Source of the DNA: Avena insularis
Lineage: Eukaryota > Streptophyta > Magnoliopsida > Poales > Poaceae
Assembly (NCBI GenBank): GCA_023614405.1
Contig: CM042694.1
Location: 87,775,285 to 87,839,284, forward strand
Direction: 5' to 3'
DNA length: 64,000 nt
Shown here: in pieces, positions 1 through 10,869 of the stretch
Layout: every line of letters starts with the position of its first letter
How positions within the stretch are numbered: position 1 is the first letter of the stretch
Translations under genes and position numbers: made by a program
The notes under the pieces: generated by a model
What the model saw: only the letters and a program-made list of their open reading frames with translations
The model's database searches: none
Told to the model about the DNA's origin: nothing

Positions 1-459
1 CTCCCGATCTAGGGATGGAGATGACGGCGACTACAGACTCTTTCGTGGATTTTTGATCGGGCACTTAGGGTTTACGTCCTGAGGGAAATATATAGGCGGA
101 AGGAGAGGCCGAGGGGGTGCCGGGAGCGGCCACACCACCCCCTGGTGCGGGCCAGGCCTGGCCGCGCGGCCAGGTGGTGTGGTGGATCCCTGGCCCTTCT
201 CCGTCTCGTATTCTGGCACTTGATCCCTTCCGGAAAAATAGGCACTTTGGCTTTTGTCCCGTCCAATTCCGAGAATATTCATTTTCTGACTTTCCTGGAA
301 CCAAAAACAGCAGAAAATGTACCGCACCTTGTGGCTCTTGTTAATAGGTTAGTCCAAGAAATCATATGAAAAGTACTCCAAAGTTAGAACAAAACACAAG
401 AAAGTGGATAAAACCAAGCATGGAACATCAAAAATTATAGATACATTTGCAATGTATCA
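1..459 (-). repeat. 3' LTR of G1, truncated by the window edge
   Basis: Direct copy of 5401-5860 with about 20 substitutions and small indels. It holds the U3-side end of the LTR with the TATA-like segment and the GC-rich inverted repeat (arms 130-139 and 173-182). The remaining 1.1 kb or so lies outside the window. Confidence 0.85.
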
Positions 460-476
460 ACATCCCCAAGCTTAGC
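460..476 (-). other. Polypurine tract of G1
   Basis: Minus-strand AAGCTTGGGGATGT directly abuts the 3' LTR start. Purine-rich, and of the same form as the tract of G2 (AAGCTTGGGGGGAGT at 19979-19993). Confidence 0.7.
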
Positions 477-1960
477 TCCTGCTCGTCCTCGAGTAGGTAA
501 GTGATAAAAAGAAAGAATAATTTTTGAGGTGACATGCACCATCAAAGACTTGATCAAAGTATTTGTAACATATTCAAAGCTGGGATCATAGTACTTCAAT
601 CATAACATGAAAGACAAGGTTCTAGCAATAAGACAAAGAAACTATGATGCAACATGAAAAGGCACAAACAAAAGATTCATGAATAACAATGCTTTGCAAG
701 ACGTTTGTTTGTTTCACATAAAGAAAACATCGCATAATAGTATTCAGCTTGTCCCTCAATAGAGTAGCAAATATAAATGCATAGGACACCTTCAAAGTTT
801 ATAAGAGTGACTAGAAACAATTGTTTAAAACAAGCAATATCAAAGTATGCATCAATCAACTAGTCTTGGGACAATGCACATAGAACTAAGAATGGCCACT
901 ATGCTCTCAAAGTAAGTGCATAAAGATAGAAGGTGGAGACTCGAATATAATGGTGGAAGAAAGGCCTTTGTAAAAAGGAAGTAGGGATTCAAGTCTCATA
1001 AAGAGCTTCCAAAAATTATGGTACTTATAGCTTTCAGCTCTCATTGCCCCTATCATAAGCATCTTGAAGGTGATTAAGGTTAAAGTGACACAACTAAGAG
1101 GATATCCTTGACAAGTTATAAACCGAAATCTCATGCCCTTACTTACGAAGACCGATCCTCATGCTACTCAACTTCAGTCACGAGCAAGCTCTTGTCATTG
1201 TAAGTATATGTGTATCATTAAGAACCGCTTAACGGGTACCCTTGCACATGATACGGGAGCTTTCCCATAATCAAAATGACAAGGCAAGCAGACAATGAGC
1301 CTCTCAGCGATCTTTTTATTTGCTATTTGCATAGGTTTTTATTGAGGATGCTTCATAGAATGCTCATTATGGTGATGATGCAAGTTTCCACCATGATTAG
1401 GCATGGCTTAGGCTAGCGGCCCAGGCGTTTCTCTAACACACATACAAACTCCATGGTCTTACAAGTTCCACTTTTATTTCACACCGCCGGGATCCATAAG
1501 CAAAAGAACATGATATCAACGGGGTACAAAGTACAAGTGCAATGTTGAAAGCGTTGCCCATGAAACATGGTTCTGCTAATTTCAACTTATAAAGCATAAG
1601 CATATACGCAACAAAGAAGGACCCAATGGTTCAAGTTTATTAGAGGCAATAAAGTAAAGTGTGCCATCAAGTTCGTGAGAGCTTTAATCACTAGTTTTCT
1701 CATAACAAGTTTAATTTGGAAGGTAAACAAAAGCCTGAATATACTTGGAATAGCATAAGCTAATAGGTAGGTATGGTGGACTCTTTTTAATTTGGTTTAG
1801 GGAGTTGGATGCATGAGTGGAACTCATACTTTGTTGTGGAGGCTAGCAAAAGACTGGGAGCGACAAACTAAGAGAGCAATAATGGCCATAATCATGCAGA
1901 GCGACAAAACATCATTGATCAAAGCATAAAGTGATACTACAAGTTGAAAACTAAAGGATC
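477..1960 (-). other. 3' noncoding region of G1, partly homologous to G2
   Basis: No credible coding sequence. The part at about 970-1860 is the reverse complement of about 18640-19530 in G2. Shared landmarks include CGCTAGCCTAAGCCATGCC, AATCATGGTGGAAACTTGC and ATGACAAGAGCTTGCTCGTG. Indels and substitutions are frequent but the alignment can be followed by eye throughout. Confidence 0.75.
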
Positions 1961-3169
1961 ATAAAGGCTATGGTGACTTGAGATAGTCATAACATGGTGT
2001 GAGCATGTGCCAAGTCAACCCAAATAAAGCATCAAAGGAGAATACCACTATACTATGCTTTAATATGCTAAAACAACACATGATTCATCCAAGGCACATT
2101 AAGCAATCTCAATTGTTTATAACAAGTCATGCTACAACAAAGAATACTAAGCATAAAGCTAGAAGAATATCAAGCATGGCATGACAAAGCATAGGCCACA
2201 GTAAAAAAACGAGCTCTTTTTAACACATAAGCATGAACTTTCCTACTCTTTTCCAAACCAAACCAAACTATTTGCAAACCAATGTATGAAAGAGGGTGTC
2301 CAACCAATTTATTCAGAAAACTAAGCAAACCAAGCAAACGAAAAACCAAAACAAAAATGAAAAAGAAGACGCTCCAAGAAAAACACAACTGTGCATGAAA
2401 CAATAAAAATGAAGCGTTTGGAAGAAACCTGGGGTTTTTATTGATGAAGAAGGGGAATGCCTTGGGCATCCCCAAGCTTTGACGCTTGTACTTCTTGGAT
2501 ATTTCTTGGGGTGACATGAGTGGCATCCCCAAGCTTGAGCTTTAGTCCATTCTTCATCTCATTACTCATTCCTTCCATACACCTGAAATTTTTCCTTCAT
2601 ACAAAACTTCACACAATCTTTATTAGCAACATTAGTGCACTTAAGATAAATAAGTCTTAAGGTTCAGTTCTAACACCAAATAAAATTTCATTAGAACATT
2701 AGCTACTGTAGCACTTCCCTCAAAAAGCTCAATTCCCCAAAAGAACTCAAAAAGGAACCAACAAGAAGCAAATGCAGAAAATGGCAGAAATCTGTCAAAA
2801 CAGACCAGCAGGTAAAGACGAATTTTTTCGAAGACCTTCTGTTGCTCAAATCAAAAAGTGTTGAACTAACGAAAGTTAGATAACAACCTGGGGCAGAAGC
2901 ACAAAAATGCACGCCTCAACAATACGTTCAGAGATTTTTACACGAATTTTTATGGTGGAGCACAGAAATCTGTTTCGGGACAACAACTTTCCCAATCATT
3001 ACTTCTCTCTCATTAGAGGTTACTCTTGGCACAAAAAGTAAATAAAAAGGATAAGGAGCGGTTATGACTGAAGTAATAACTTCCAAGACTCATCTAAAAC
3101 TTTTGGGTTATCTCCCAATAAGTACTTTTCTTTAACGCCTTTAAGTTAGACATAAGAAGCAAGAAAGAA
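1961..3169 (-). other. Noncoding internal region of G1
   Basis: AT-rich, with stops in all frames and only short open runs (the longest, 2170-2532 on the minus strand, has low-complexity composition and no motif). Two further copies of the tract motif AAGCTTGGGGATGC lie on the minus strand near 2467-2480 and 2523-2536. Nothing else recognised. Confidence 0.6.
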
Positions 3170-4030
3170 TCAAGTGTTCTCAAATGAAGAAGCATTAAAA
3201 CCAAATTTCTTGCTCTTACCTCTCTTACTTTTATTCTTAACCTTGGGGAAAATATAATTGTTTGGTGGAGAAGAAAGGTGCATGGTCCCCTTTCCCACAT
3301 CTATTATTGCTCCAAGGAGTTCTAATAGGGACCTTCCAAGTGTAATTTGTCCTTTTCCTACACATTAAATAACAAGATAATCAATAGAAATCATTTTCCC
3401 AAGGATCTTTGTAAACACCCCTTCAGCTATTCCAAGAGGTAATATGGTAGCATTATTAGCAAGAGATATTTCTTTTCCTCCTTCAGTAAGCCCCCAAGTA
3501 TTTAGAGATTCATAAATATCTTTGGGCATAAGACAAAATTCAGACATGATATCACAGCGAGCTTGAAAAGTTTCAGTGTTTATCTCAATCTTTACTGTAG
3601 GGAACCACTTTGACGGTTCAGAATTTATTGGAACATAATTGTGATGCTCCCTAAGCATATTATAGCAACTTTCTAAGCTAGTAGTGCTAGTTTCAAGAGT
3701 GTTCAACCTAGCAAATATTTTTGCAAAAGTAATATTAGTTTGGCTAGGCATGTTGTAAGTGAGGATCAATTTCTTTATAGCCTTAATAGCATCATCCTCA
3801 TTACATTGGAGGAAATCTCCTCCCACAACAGCATCTAAAGCATATCTATAGCAAAGAGCAAACCCAAGGTAAAAACTGCTAAGGAACAAGCTTTGAGTCA
3901 TTTTAGGCTCAGTTTTTTCATGTAGATCGGAGATTCTAGACCAAGCTTCCTTAAAACTTTCCTCAATTTCTTGTTTAAAAGTGAAAATCATTTCCTCGGG
4001 TGACATAGTGACTGGAGCAAGGCTAGACAT
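3170..4030 (-). pseudogene. gag-protease remnant of G1
   Basis: The frame opens at ATG 4030 (MSSLAPVTMSPEEM) and runs 221 codons to TAA at 3365-3367. The same frame then continues without further stops to TGA at 3170-3172. The continuation (CVGKGQITLGRSLLELLGA) is the C-terminal part of a retropepsin-like domain (ITLGR...LLG), so the TAA most likely replaced a Glu codon. The N-terminal 100 or so residues look like a shortened gag. Residues about 150-221 are the N-terminal half of the protease, but the usual D-[ST/L]-G-A-S active-site loop is degenerate (CDIMSEFCLMP). No zinc knuckle is present. It was therefore probably already catalytically poor before the nonsense change. The ATG is the first in frame after the primer site and leader (4031-4211). 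Confidence 0.7.
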
Positions 4031-4211
4031 AGTGGCAACTTAAGAAAGGAACTAATTTTTGTGTGTTTTTCAAATAAAAAAGCAAACTAGTAAAACTATT
4101 TTTTTTGCGTTTTTTGAATAACAAAACAAGCAAAAAGAAACTAAGCAAAACAAAAATAACAAAGTAAAGAGATTGGTTATGAGGGACTCCCCTTGTGAAG
4201 ATGTCCTTGAC

Positions 4212-4229
4212 TCCCCGGCAACAGCGCCA
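4212..4229 (-). other. Primer-binding site of G1 (Asp-tRNA type)
   Basis: Minus-strand TGGCGCTGTTGCCGGGGA, six bases after the LTR end. It matches the usual TGGCGCCGTTGCCGGGGA, complementary to the 3' end of plant Asp-tRNA, except for one C-to-T change. Confidence 0.8.
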
Positions 4230-4235
4230 GAAAAA

Positions 4236-5860
4236 TGCTTGATGGCTCAATGCATGGCACCCAGAAAAATGCTTGAAGGCGGTGTTGATGTAGAGCTCGT
4301 TGGGAACCCCAAGAGGAAGGTATGATGAGCACAACAACAAGTTTCGCTCAGTTATGAAACCAAGGTTTAATCGAACCAGTAGGAGCAAGGAAACACCCCA
4401 AAGGTGTTACTAGCTGAGCTTTGACAGGGCGCACTACCGGTGCTAGTAGCAACGTGGAGACCTGCACAACACAACCACAGAACTTTGTCCCCAACTTGCG
4501 ATGAGGTTGTCAATCTCACCGTGTTTTGCTGAAAACAAAGGATTAAACGTATCGAATGGAAAGAAGTAAAAGTTTGTAGAAAGTAAACACAAAGTAGTAA
4601 AGGATTGTAGATTGTATGTAAAAGAAAAGGACCGGGATCCATAGTTCACTAGAGGTGGCTCTCCTTAAGATAGATAACATGCTGGGTGAACAAATTACAA
4701 CGGGGCAATTGACAAACACCGAGAAAGCAATATATGCATATACTAATCATCTTAACTCCTTTGAGACTTGATTGGGCATTACAACATTATACATAGACCG
4801 CCATCCAACTGCATCTATGACTAATAATCCACCTTCAGGTTATCATCTGAACCCCCTCCAGTATTAAGTTGCAAGCAACAGATTATTGCTTTACGAACTG
4901 CGTGTAAAGTAAACAATACGATTGTTCTATGAACAAAGGATTGTTGTTTACTCCCTAGTAGCAACAACACATCTAGTACCTTAGAGATTTCTGTCACTTC
5001 CCCAGATTACCAGAGGCATGAACCCACTATCGAGCATAAATACTAACTCTTGGAGTTACTAGCATCTACTTGGCCAAGATAGCTACTAACAACGGAAAGC
5101 ATGCAAGATCACAAATAACAAATACATGATAGAATCAATAATCAATCTGAAATAGCATATCAATATCCATCGGATCACAACATGCAGAATTACAAATAGA
5201 TGATCTTGATCATGAGCGAAGCTCACAAGATCTAGACATGAAAGCACAAAGGAGGAGAACCAGCCATCTAGCTACTACATGGATCCGTATTCCAAGGATG
5301 AACTACTCACGCATCACACCGGAGGCTTGCATGGTGATGAAGAAGGACTCCAGGGTGAATTCCCCTCTCCAGCAGGGTGCCAGGAAGAGCTTCAGATCCC
5401 TCCCGATCTAGGGATGGAGATGACGGCGGCTACAGACTCTTTCGTGGATTTTTTATCGGTCACTTAGGGTTTATGTCCTGAGGGTAATATATAGGCGGAA
5501 GGAGAGGCCGAGGGGGTGCCGGGAGCGGCCACACCACCCCCTGGCGCGGGCCAGGCCTGGCCGCGCGGTCAGGTGGTGTGGTGGCCCCCTGGCCCCTCTC
5601 TGTCTCGTATTCTGGCACTTGATGACATCCGGAAAAATAGGCACTTTGGCTTTTGTCCCGTCCAATTCCGAGAATATTCATTTTCTAACTTTCCTGGAAC
5701 CAAAAACAGCAGAAAACAGGCAGCTGGCACTGTGGCTCTTGTTAATAGGTTAGTCCAAGAAATCATATAAAAAGTACTCCAAAGTTGGAACAAAACACAA
5801 GAAAGTGGATAAAACCAAGCATGGAACATCAAAAATTATAGATACATTTGCAATGTATCA
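4236..5860 (-). repeat. 5' LTR of G1
   Basis: On the minus strand it begins TGATACATTGCAAATG at 5860 and ends ...TCAAGCA at 4236, directly before the primer site, giving about 1625 bp. The right boundary is firm because the second LTR ends at the same motif at 459. The left boundary rests on the primer-site position and a TG/CA end; a near-duplicate of the end (CAGAAAAATGCTTGA, about 33 bp further in) leaves 4270 as a weaker alternative. Confidence 0.8.
5485..5494 (-). promoter_or_regulatory. TATA-like box in the G1 5' LTR
   Basis: Minus-strand CTATATATTA, about 370 bp from the LTR start. It is followed on the minus strand by less GC-rich transcript sequence. It is the only clear TATA-like motif in this part of the LTR and is conserved in the other LTR near 89-98. 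A functional role is inferred. Confidence 0.5.
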
Positions 5861-6463
5861 ATGCGCTCAGCAAGGAGCATTACCCCTACCGTACCATGGC
5901 CAGCGGATCCGAGGTGGCCGGCTAGGAGCAGCCTCTTAGCCGGTTCTTCTGGCCACATGGCTAGACGGGCCAGCCGGGGAAACTTAGATGCGTACCGGGT
6001 GGAGAGTTCCACCCGGCTGTGGTTCCTTGTCTTGGGCCCAGGCGGCCAGAGCTCTTTGGAGCCGGCCAGCTGAGCCTGTCTTGGCCTACCCGGGGGTCAT
6101 CCTCCCGACAAACGATCTATGGTATAACCCCGGATTTCGGCCTTGAGTTGATGACATGAGTGGCATACATGTCAATATATGGGAATAAGTATTGGTACTC
6201 TTAAAGGTTGTGCAAGCACTTATAAAAGAAACACTCAATGATCCTTGAAGAAGGTAGAAAAAAAAATATGAAGATCCACACAACAAAGTCCTTGACATGG
6301 TCCTGTTACTACTTTATGAATTTTATTTAAATACAATGATTGGATTAGAAGTGTTTTGATAGCCTTGATTTACTAATGTGGGTGTTAATAAGACACTTCA
6401 TTATTATTCTACTTAGGACATGAACTCTCTTACTCAATTAGACAATTAAAACATCCTAGTGTT
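5861..6463. other. Unclassified spacer between G1 and C1
   Basis: Lies between the G1 LTR end and the C1 LTR start. The first 250 bp are GC-rich, with repeated CCGGC-type words and a CCTACCCGGGGGTCATCC segment that resembles the end of some gypsy LTRs. The remainder is AT-rich. Short ORFs here (5861-6073 plus, 6086-6298 minus) show no motif. It may be a fragment of an older element. Confidence 0.4.
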
Positions 6464-8213
6464 TGTTGGAAATATGCCCTAGAGACAAATAGTAGTAGGG
6501 ACTATTATCATATTTCATATAGTTTATGATTAAGTTTTATATCATGCTATAACTGTATTGAGTGGAAACATCAATACACGTGTGATATACAAACAACCAT
6601 GGATTCCTAGTGAAACTCTAGTCACTGGTTCATTGGTCAACGGATGATCATGTTTCCTGATCATGTGGCATTTATGCCAGTTGGAAACGAGGTCATCTCA
6701 TTCGGAGAATGAGATGATGAACCAATACCCAACCTAAACATCGTGACCCGGTCATGTCACGAAGTTCAAGTTACGATGATTAGAAATGGATCCTCGTAGA
6801 CTATTCCTTAGACCGTGAGGCTATATCAATCACTGTCTCCCGAGAGTGCCTAGATAGCATCAAATGCCATCTGGTAAAACGGTGGTTATAAAGGTGTGTT
6901 TAGGTATTCAGAGGAAACCGTAGAGGCAATATATGTCAAGAGCGGGATTTGTCCTTCCATGTGATGGGAAGATACTCAAGGGCCCACTCGGAGAAGTTAT
7001 ATCCAATAGCTGCGCAGCGTGTGATTAGATCACGGGTATCACTTGTCGGAACAAGTCAAGTAGCATTGTTCAGTAACGAGATTGAACATGACATGGTGAT
7101 GTCATTGATCAGATCTCGGGTAATTTAAGTATCGAGTGACAAAGGGAATAAGACACGACTGTCCCGGTTCAAACAACAAAAGATCTTCGTGGAACGCACA
7201 TGGGTCACATGGCCATCTAGGTCCCTCTGTTGATCATTGGTGCGGGAGTGTCCCGACCATGTCTGGAGTGTTCCCGAACCATGGGGTATCACGCTTAAGG
7301 GCTTGATGATGCTTAGAGAGTGTTTATAGGATCGGTAGAATCACCGAAGAAAAGAAGGGAGAAAACCGGAAGGGTTTCGGTAAGTCCGGAGGATGTCTAG
7401 AGTGGAGGTGGAAGGTGTTCCATGGCCACGGAGATTAAATAATATGTGAATGAATGTTAAATATTGATTTAATCATTTATTCATAATTATTTAATAAAGA
7501 TAAAATCAATTAAATGTCAAAAAGTCTTAATGGGCCAATTCCGGAGGGAGAGGGCCCATTAGGGGAAAGGAGAGAGGGAGAAGGGCCAAGGGGGCTGGCC
7601 GGCTGGGCCTAGCCCCCCCGTGGGGCCCACTAGGGGCTGGCCAGCGGCCTCCCCACCCCCTCCTCTCCTTTAGTCCCACCCCGAGACTTTGGGGGAGGTA
7701 GTACCTCCCCTCCCCCTATATAAAGTGGGGTATTTGGCCTAGAAAAATACACCAATAATCAATAATGGTCTCCCCACTTTTGGGAGGACCTCCAATTGAT
7801 ATTTTCTCTCTCCCCTCTCTCTCGTGACCGTGGTCCCAAGTCTGATCAAGGCGAGCGAGACATCTTCACCACGGCGCCTGGCCGCTACATGATTCGGATC
7901 CGGAGCTCTACTTCGCGAATCTGCCGGATCAGGAAGCAGAGTCATCGTCAGTGCCGGACGTGTGTAACTCCCACAGGTGTCGACTTGAGGCACTCAAGTC
8001 GTTGGAGCCGAAGGAGCGCAAGGACTTCATCACGACCTTGAGGTCACTTCGGCTCGTCTACATCAACCACGTTTCTCTGAGCGCTTGACAACGCTTTTGG
8101 TCTTCAAGGGTAAGTTCGAAAAGCCCCTCCGTTACATGACATTAATAGATAGGTCTGGCAGCCAGGGGTTCAGGCGAGTAAAATTTATTGTTTTTATGCG
8201 CGGAACCCCTACA
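6464..8213 (+). repeat. 5' LTR of C1
   Basis: Begins TGTTGGAAATATGCCCTAGA and ends ...GAACCCCTACA immediately before the primer site, 1750 bp. The start word is characteristic of BARE/WIS/Angela-type LTRs. The body (repeated TTCCTGATCATG-like, GGGCCCACTCGG and AACGAGATTGAACA words) follows the same layout, but it diverges enough that I do not assign a family. Confidence 0.85.
7716..7725 (+). promoter_or_regulatory. TATA box of the C1 LTR
   Basis: CTATATAAAG preceded by a C-rich stretch (TCCCCTCCCC). This is the arrangement seen in BARE-type LTR promoters, and leaves roughly 490 bp of LTR downstream. Confidence 0.75.
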
Positions 8214-8214
8214 A

Positions 8215-8226
8215 TGGTATCAGAGC
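8215..8226 (+). other. Primer-binding site of C1 (initiator Met-tRNA)
   Basis: TGGTATCAGAGC, one base after the LTR end. It is a perfect complement of the plant initiator-Met tRNA 3' end used by most copia elements. Confidence 0.9.
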
Positions 8227-9323
8227 TAGATCTATGCGTAGTAATGCTAGTACGGGTAGAACACGAGATGTAGCGTGTGGGCGTTGATCTTGTAGTTGTT
8301 ACCCTCCCACGTGTACTTGTGTATACCGCAGTAATGCTTGATGAAGCGGCCCCCAACCGACTTTACGCGTTCATTCGCGAGACTGGTCCACGCTTGACAT
8401 ACGGCTTGTACCGTATAAAGTGGCTTAGGGGGGTGTCTGTCTCTCTCGCATTAGTTGGTATACCATTTGCAACGGAGGGCCCCGAAAGGGGTGTAGTAGA
8501 GACAACTGCTTGATCGGCGTTGTGCTGAAAGTTCGTAGGTAAGAATAGTTCTTGTGCGAAAGCCCATTCAGCCACGTAAAACATGCAAAGATAAAGTAGA
8601 GGTGTCTAACTTTGTTTTGCAGGGGGGCGTTGCTTTGTGATATGGTTGTGGCAAAGGTAAAGTAATTACCTTTTGTTACATAGTAGTAGATAGTCACAGA
8701 GGTGACGAACTACCACGCCGGAATGACACCGGTACCTTGGTGTCTACGGCGCCGGAACCCTGGCGTCGGAACCCGGTGATGGCGGATGGAGATCACGTCA
8801 TGAAGGACCATATCACATAGCATTTACATTCAATGTTATTGTTTGTATGTCTTATTGTGTGCTAGTATTAGATACTCGACGGTAGCCTAATAAGATGATC
8901 CCTGTTAAAATAACCAACGATTGTGTTCCCCCTTAGTGTGCACCACCAAGAAAGTTCTTCGGTATGAGGCAGGCCGTGATGATCGGGTGTCAGACATAAT
9001 TACGTTCACATATAGTCGGTGTAAGCCATGTTGCACAGCGAAAACACTAAGGTTGAGTTGGTGAGCCTAGCATGTACAGACATGGCCTCGGAACGCGGAT
9101 GGTCGAAAGATCGAGCACCAGTCGCATGAATGATGTGACCGACGTTTAGCGTCCACCCTTGAACCCACATTGATGGCCGTGATGATCAGGGGAGATGTGG
9201 CTGATAGGCGTCGTGTTATCACTAGGAACCCTTTTGGGGATAGGTGTTTCTGTGTGGAGTTATTGTTAACTCATTTAATTATAAACTTAGTCTAAATTCC
9301 TTTTGCAATTATAAATGTAGAAA
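8227..9323 (+). other. Leader (5' untranslated) region of C1
   Basis: About 1.1 kb between primer site and gag. Only short ORFs without motifs. Long leaders of this kind hold packaging signals in copia elements, but no specific signal can be pointed to here. Confidence 0.55.
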
Positions 9324-9914
9324 ATGGTTCTTCCCGAGATTACCTTTCCTATCGACGATTGGTTAAAAGGAGAAAAGCTCAAGTTAGATGGATCCAACTT
9401 TTCTGCATGGGTCATATGCCTATTTGATCTCCTTGGGGAGAACAATGTAGCTGACTACATGACCTGCGAGATGTATTTGGAGTCACCCTATTCTCATGAG
9501 ACCCAGGAGCAGCGGGATCGGTGTTATCGTCGTCGTGTGATGGCCACATTCATATCAGTGACCATGCGCCTCGAAATGGAGGATGGGCTATGGCCAATAG
9601 TGGGGAGTCTCAAGCCCCGGGTGGTCATGGCACATCTGAGAGCACATTTCATGGAACAAATGCGCATGTGGGAGTATGAGCTGATGAGGGACTTCCTCTC
9701 CATAAAGATGGAGGAGGGCTCCTCACTGGATGAGCACTTATTGTGCTTCTATGATGCGTACGTGAGTCTGGCATACTACCTGGACAACTGGTTCTCAAGC
9801 TCATTTGCGATGGGAGTTGTGATACGGTCGCTTCCTCCAAGCTTCCAAGCACAAGTCAGGATCTGCGTTATGAGAGGCAACACGAAAACACTGGATTTCC
9901 TCGAGTTCAGATGA
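9324..9914 (+). CDS. copia gag-like protein (UBN2-type), short
   Basis: 196 codons from ATG 9324 to TGA. Residues about 20-32 carry LKLDGSNFSAWV, the N-terminal signature of copia gag (gag_pre/UBN2 families). Later come acidic helical segments (MEEGSSLDEHLLCFYDAY) and RSLPPSFQ, the usual landmark near the end of the UBN2 domain. Gag would form the virus-like particle that packages element RNA in the cytoplasm. The protein is short: no CX2CX4HX4C zinc knuckle and no protease follows. The frame is uninterrupted, unlike the G2 genes, so gag could have been functional until recently. A spliced extension is possible (see 10058-10150). Confidence 0.7.
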   Translation: MVLPEITFPIDDWLKGEKLKLDGSNFSAWVICLFDLLGENNVADYMTCEMYLESPYSHETQEQRDRCYRRRVMATFISVTMRLEMEDGLWPIVGSLKPRVVMAHLRAHFMEQMRMWEYELMRDFLSIKMEEGSSLDEHLLCFYDAYVSLAYYLDNWFSSSFAMGVVIRSLPPSFQAQVRICVMRGNTKTLDFLEFR

Positions 9915-10057
9915 ACCCAACGTCGCTGGAATCATCAACGACAAAGGTATATATTTGATATACAGTTTTATAAATGTTATAATCTTGCAAACACATTGCA
10001 GTGTTAAGTATATCTGATACTTGTTCTGTTTTGGTGAAAACAAGTCCTTCTACATGA

Positions 10058-10150
10058 GAGGTGCTTGCTGGAGAGGAGGTGACGTTGCGTGTTGATAGCG
10101 AGCATGATGATGACGGCCGACGACACTCTCCCTCGACATTTATCACTTAG
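10058..10150 (+). other. Possible second gag exon of C1
   Basis: An open stretch of 30 codons ending in TAG encodes a charged tail (EVLAGEEVTLRVDSEHDDD...). It would follow gag if an intron from a GT near 9947 (AAAGGTATAT) to an AG just before 10058 were removed. The codon pattern looks coding-like, but the splice sites are chosen by eye. Confidence 0.3.
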
Positions 10151-10869
10151 TTTGTGTTTTAAGATGATTAATGTAATCAAGAGATTGTGAACTTCTTTAG
10201 TGTGTCTCACACTTCGTGAGACGGTTATTCATATGAGTTTGTAACAAATAGTTGTTCTGCTTTTATGAATGATTTCTATTCATGTTCATATCTTGTTTGA
10301 TTATGTGTGAATTATCCTTGTTGTTTGAAACTAATTGATAATGTATGAACATTTATAAAACATTAAAATGCCTTGTTTAAAAATACCCAACTTAATGATA
10401 TTTCATTGATGAATGAAACCATTGTTTAAATTCAAAGTTATGTGATAATATGTGAAAGTCATTCGATTTCTTGTCACATATAAATCATGCCTAAGTTCGG
10501 CAAAATAACTTGAACACCGTGTATTACTTGAATACAAAGTGTTTAATGAATTGTTGAAAGTAAATACATATTCGATGTATTGTGTTTTAACGAAAATGGT
10601 AATTATCATTATATGATTGTTTAAATGTGCAAAGTAGTTTGCCAAAGGAAACATGAATATGAAACTATTTGATTTGATCAAAGTGTTTCATCAATAAAAG
10701 GGGTATAAATATGAAAGAGAATCAAATTGCTGTGATTTGATCAATAGTGATGAAATTCGAACATATAAGAATGGCATAAAAGTAATTGTGAAATGCAAAG
10801 CGTTCTGAAACGTCAGAATGCAAAGCATCACAATGTGATATTAGATATCAAAGGGGGTTGAATAGAAGG
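10151..10869 (+). other. AT-rich 3' region of C1
   Basis: No gene. Ends with a purine-rich stretch (AAAGGGGGTTGAATAGAAGG, 10850-10869) directly before the G2 LTR. This could be the C1 polypurine tract or simply the insertion site; the five bases before G2 are GAAGG. Confidence 0.5.

Larger units (their letters stand above)
1..5860 (-). mobile_element. Non-autonomous Ty3/gypsy LTR retrotransposon (G1)
   Basis: Two direct repeats frame the element: 1-459 and the matching part of 4236-5860 (about 5401-5860). Both end in TGTATCA on the plus strand, so the LTR starts TGATACATTG on the minus strand and the element reads right to left. Order on the minus strand: 5' LTR, Asp-tRNA-type primer site, a short gag-protease frame, about 2.7 kb of noncoding sequence, polypurine tract, 3' LTR. 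No RT, RNase H or integrase is visible, so it must have depended on enzymes supplied in trans. By eye the LTRs differ at roughly 20 sites over 459 bp, which suggests an insertion of the order of 1-2 million years at usual grass LTR rates (inference). The 3' LTR continues beyond the window, so the second target-site copy cannot be checked. Family name not assigned. Confidence 0.85.
6464..10869 (+). mobile_element. Ty1/copia element C1, gag-only, 3' end missing
   Basis: Starts with a 1.75-kb LTR of the BARE/Angela style, then an initiator-Met primer site, a leader of about 1.1 kb, a 196-codon gag frame and about 0.95 kb of AT-rich sequence. At 10870 the LTR of G2 begins abruptly, so G2 inserted into C1. 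No 3' LTR of C1 is found to the right of G2. No protease, integrase, RT or RNase H is visible before the break, which suggests a large non-autonomous derivative, although lost distal sequence cannot be excluded. Confidence 0.75.

Noticed and set aside
2170..2532. 120-codon minus-strand ORF in G1
   Set aside because: Hydrophobic, low-complexity translation in noncoding sequence of a pol-less element, with no motif.
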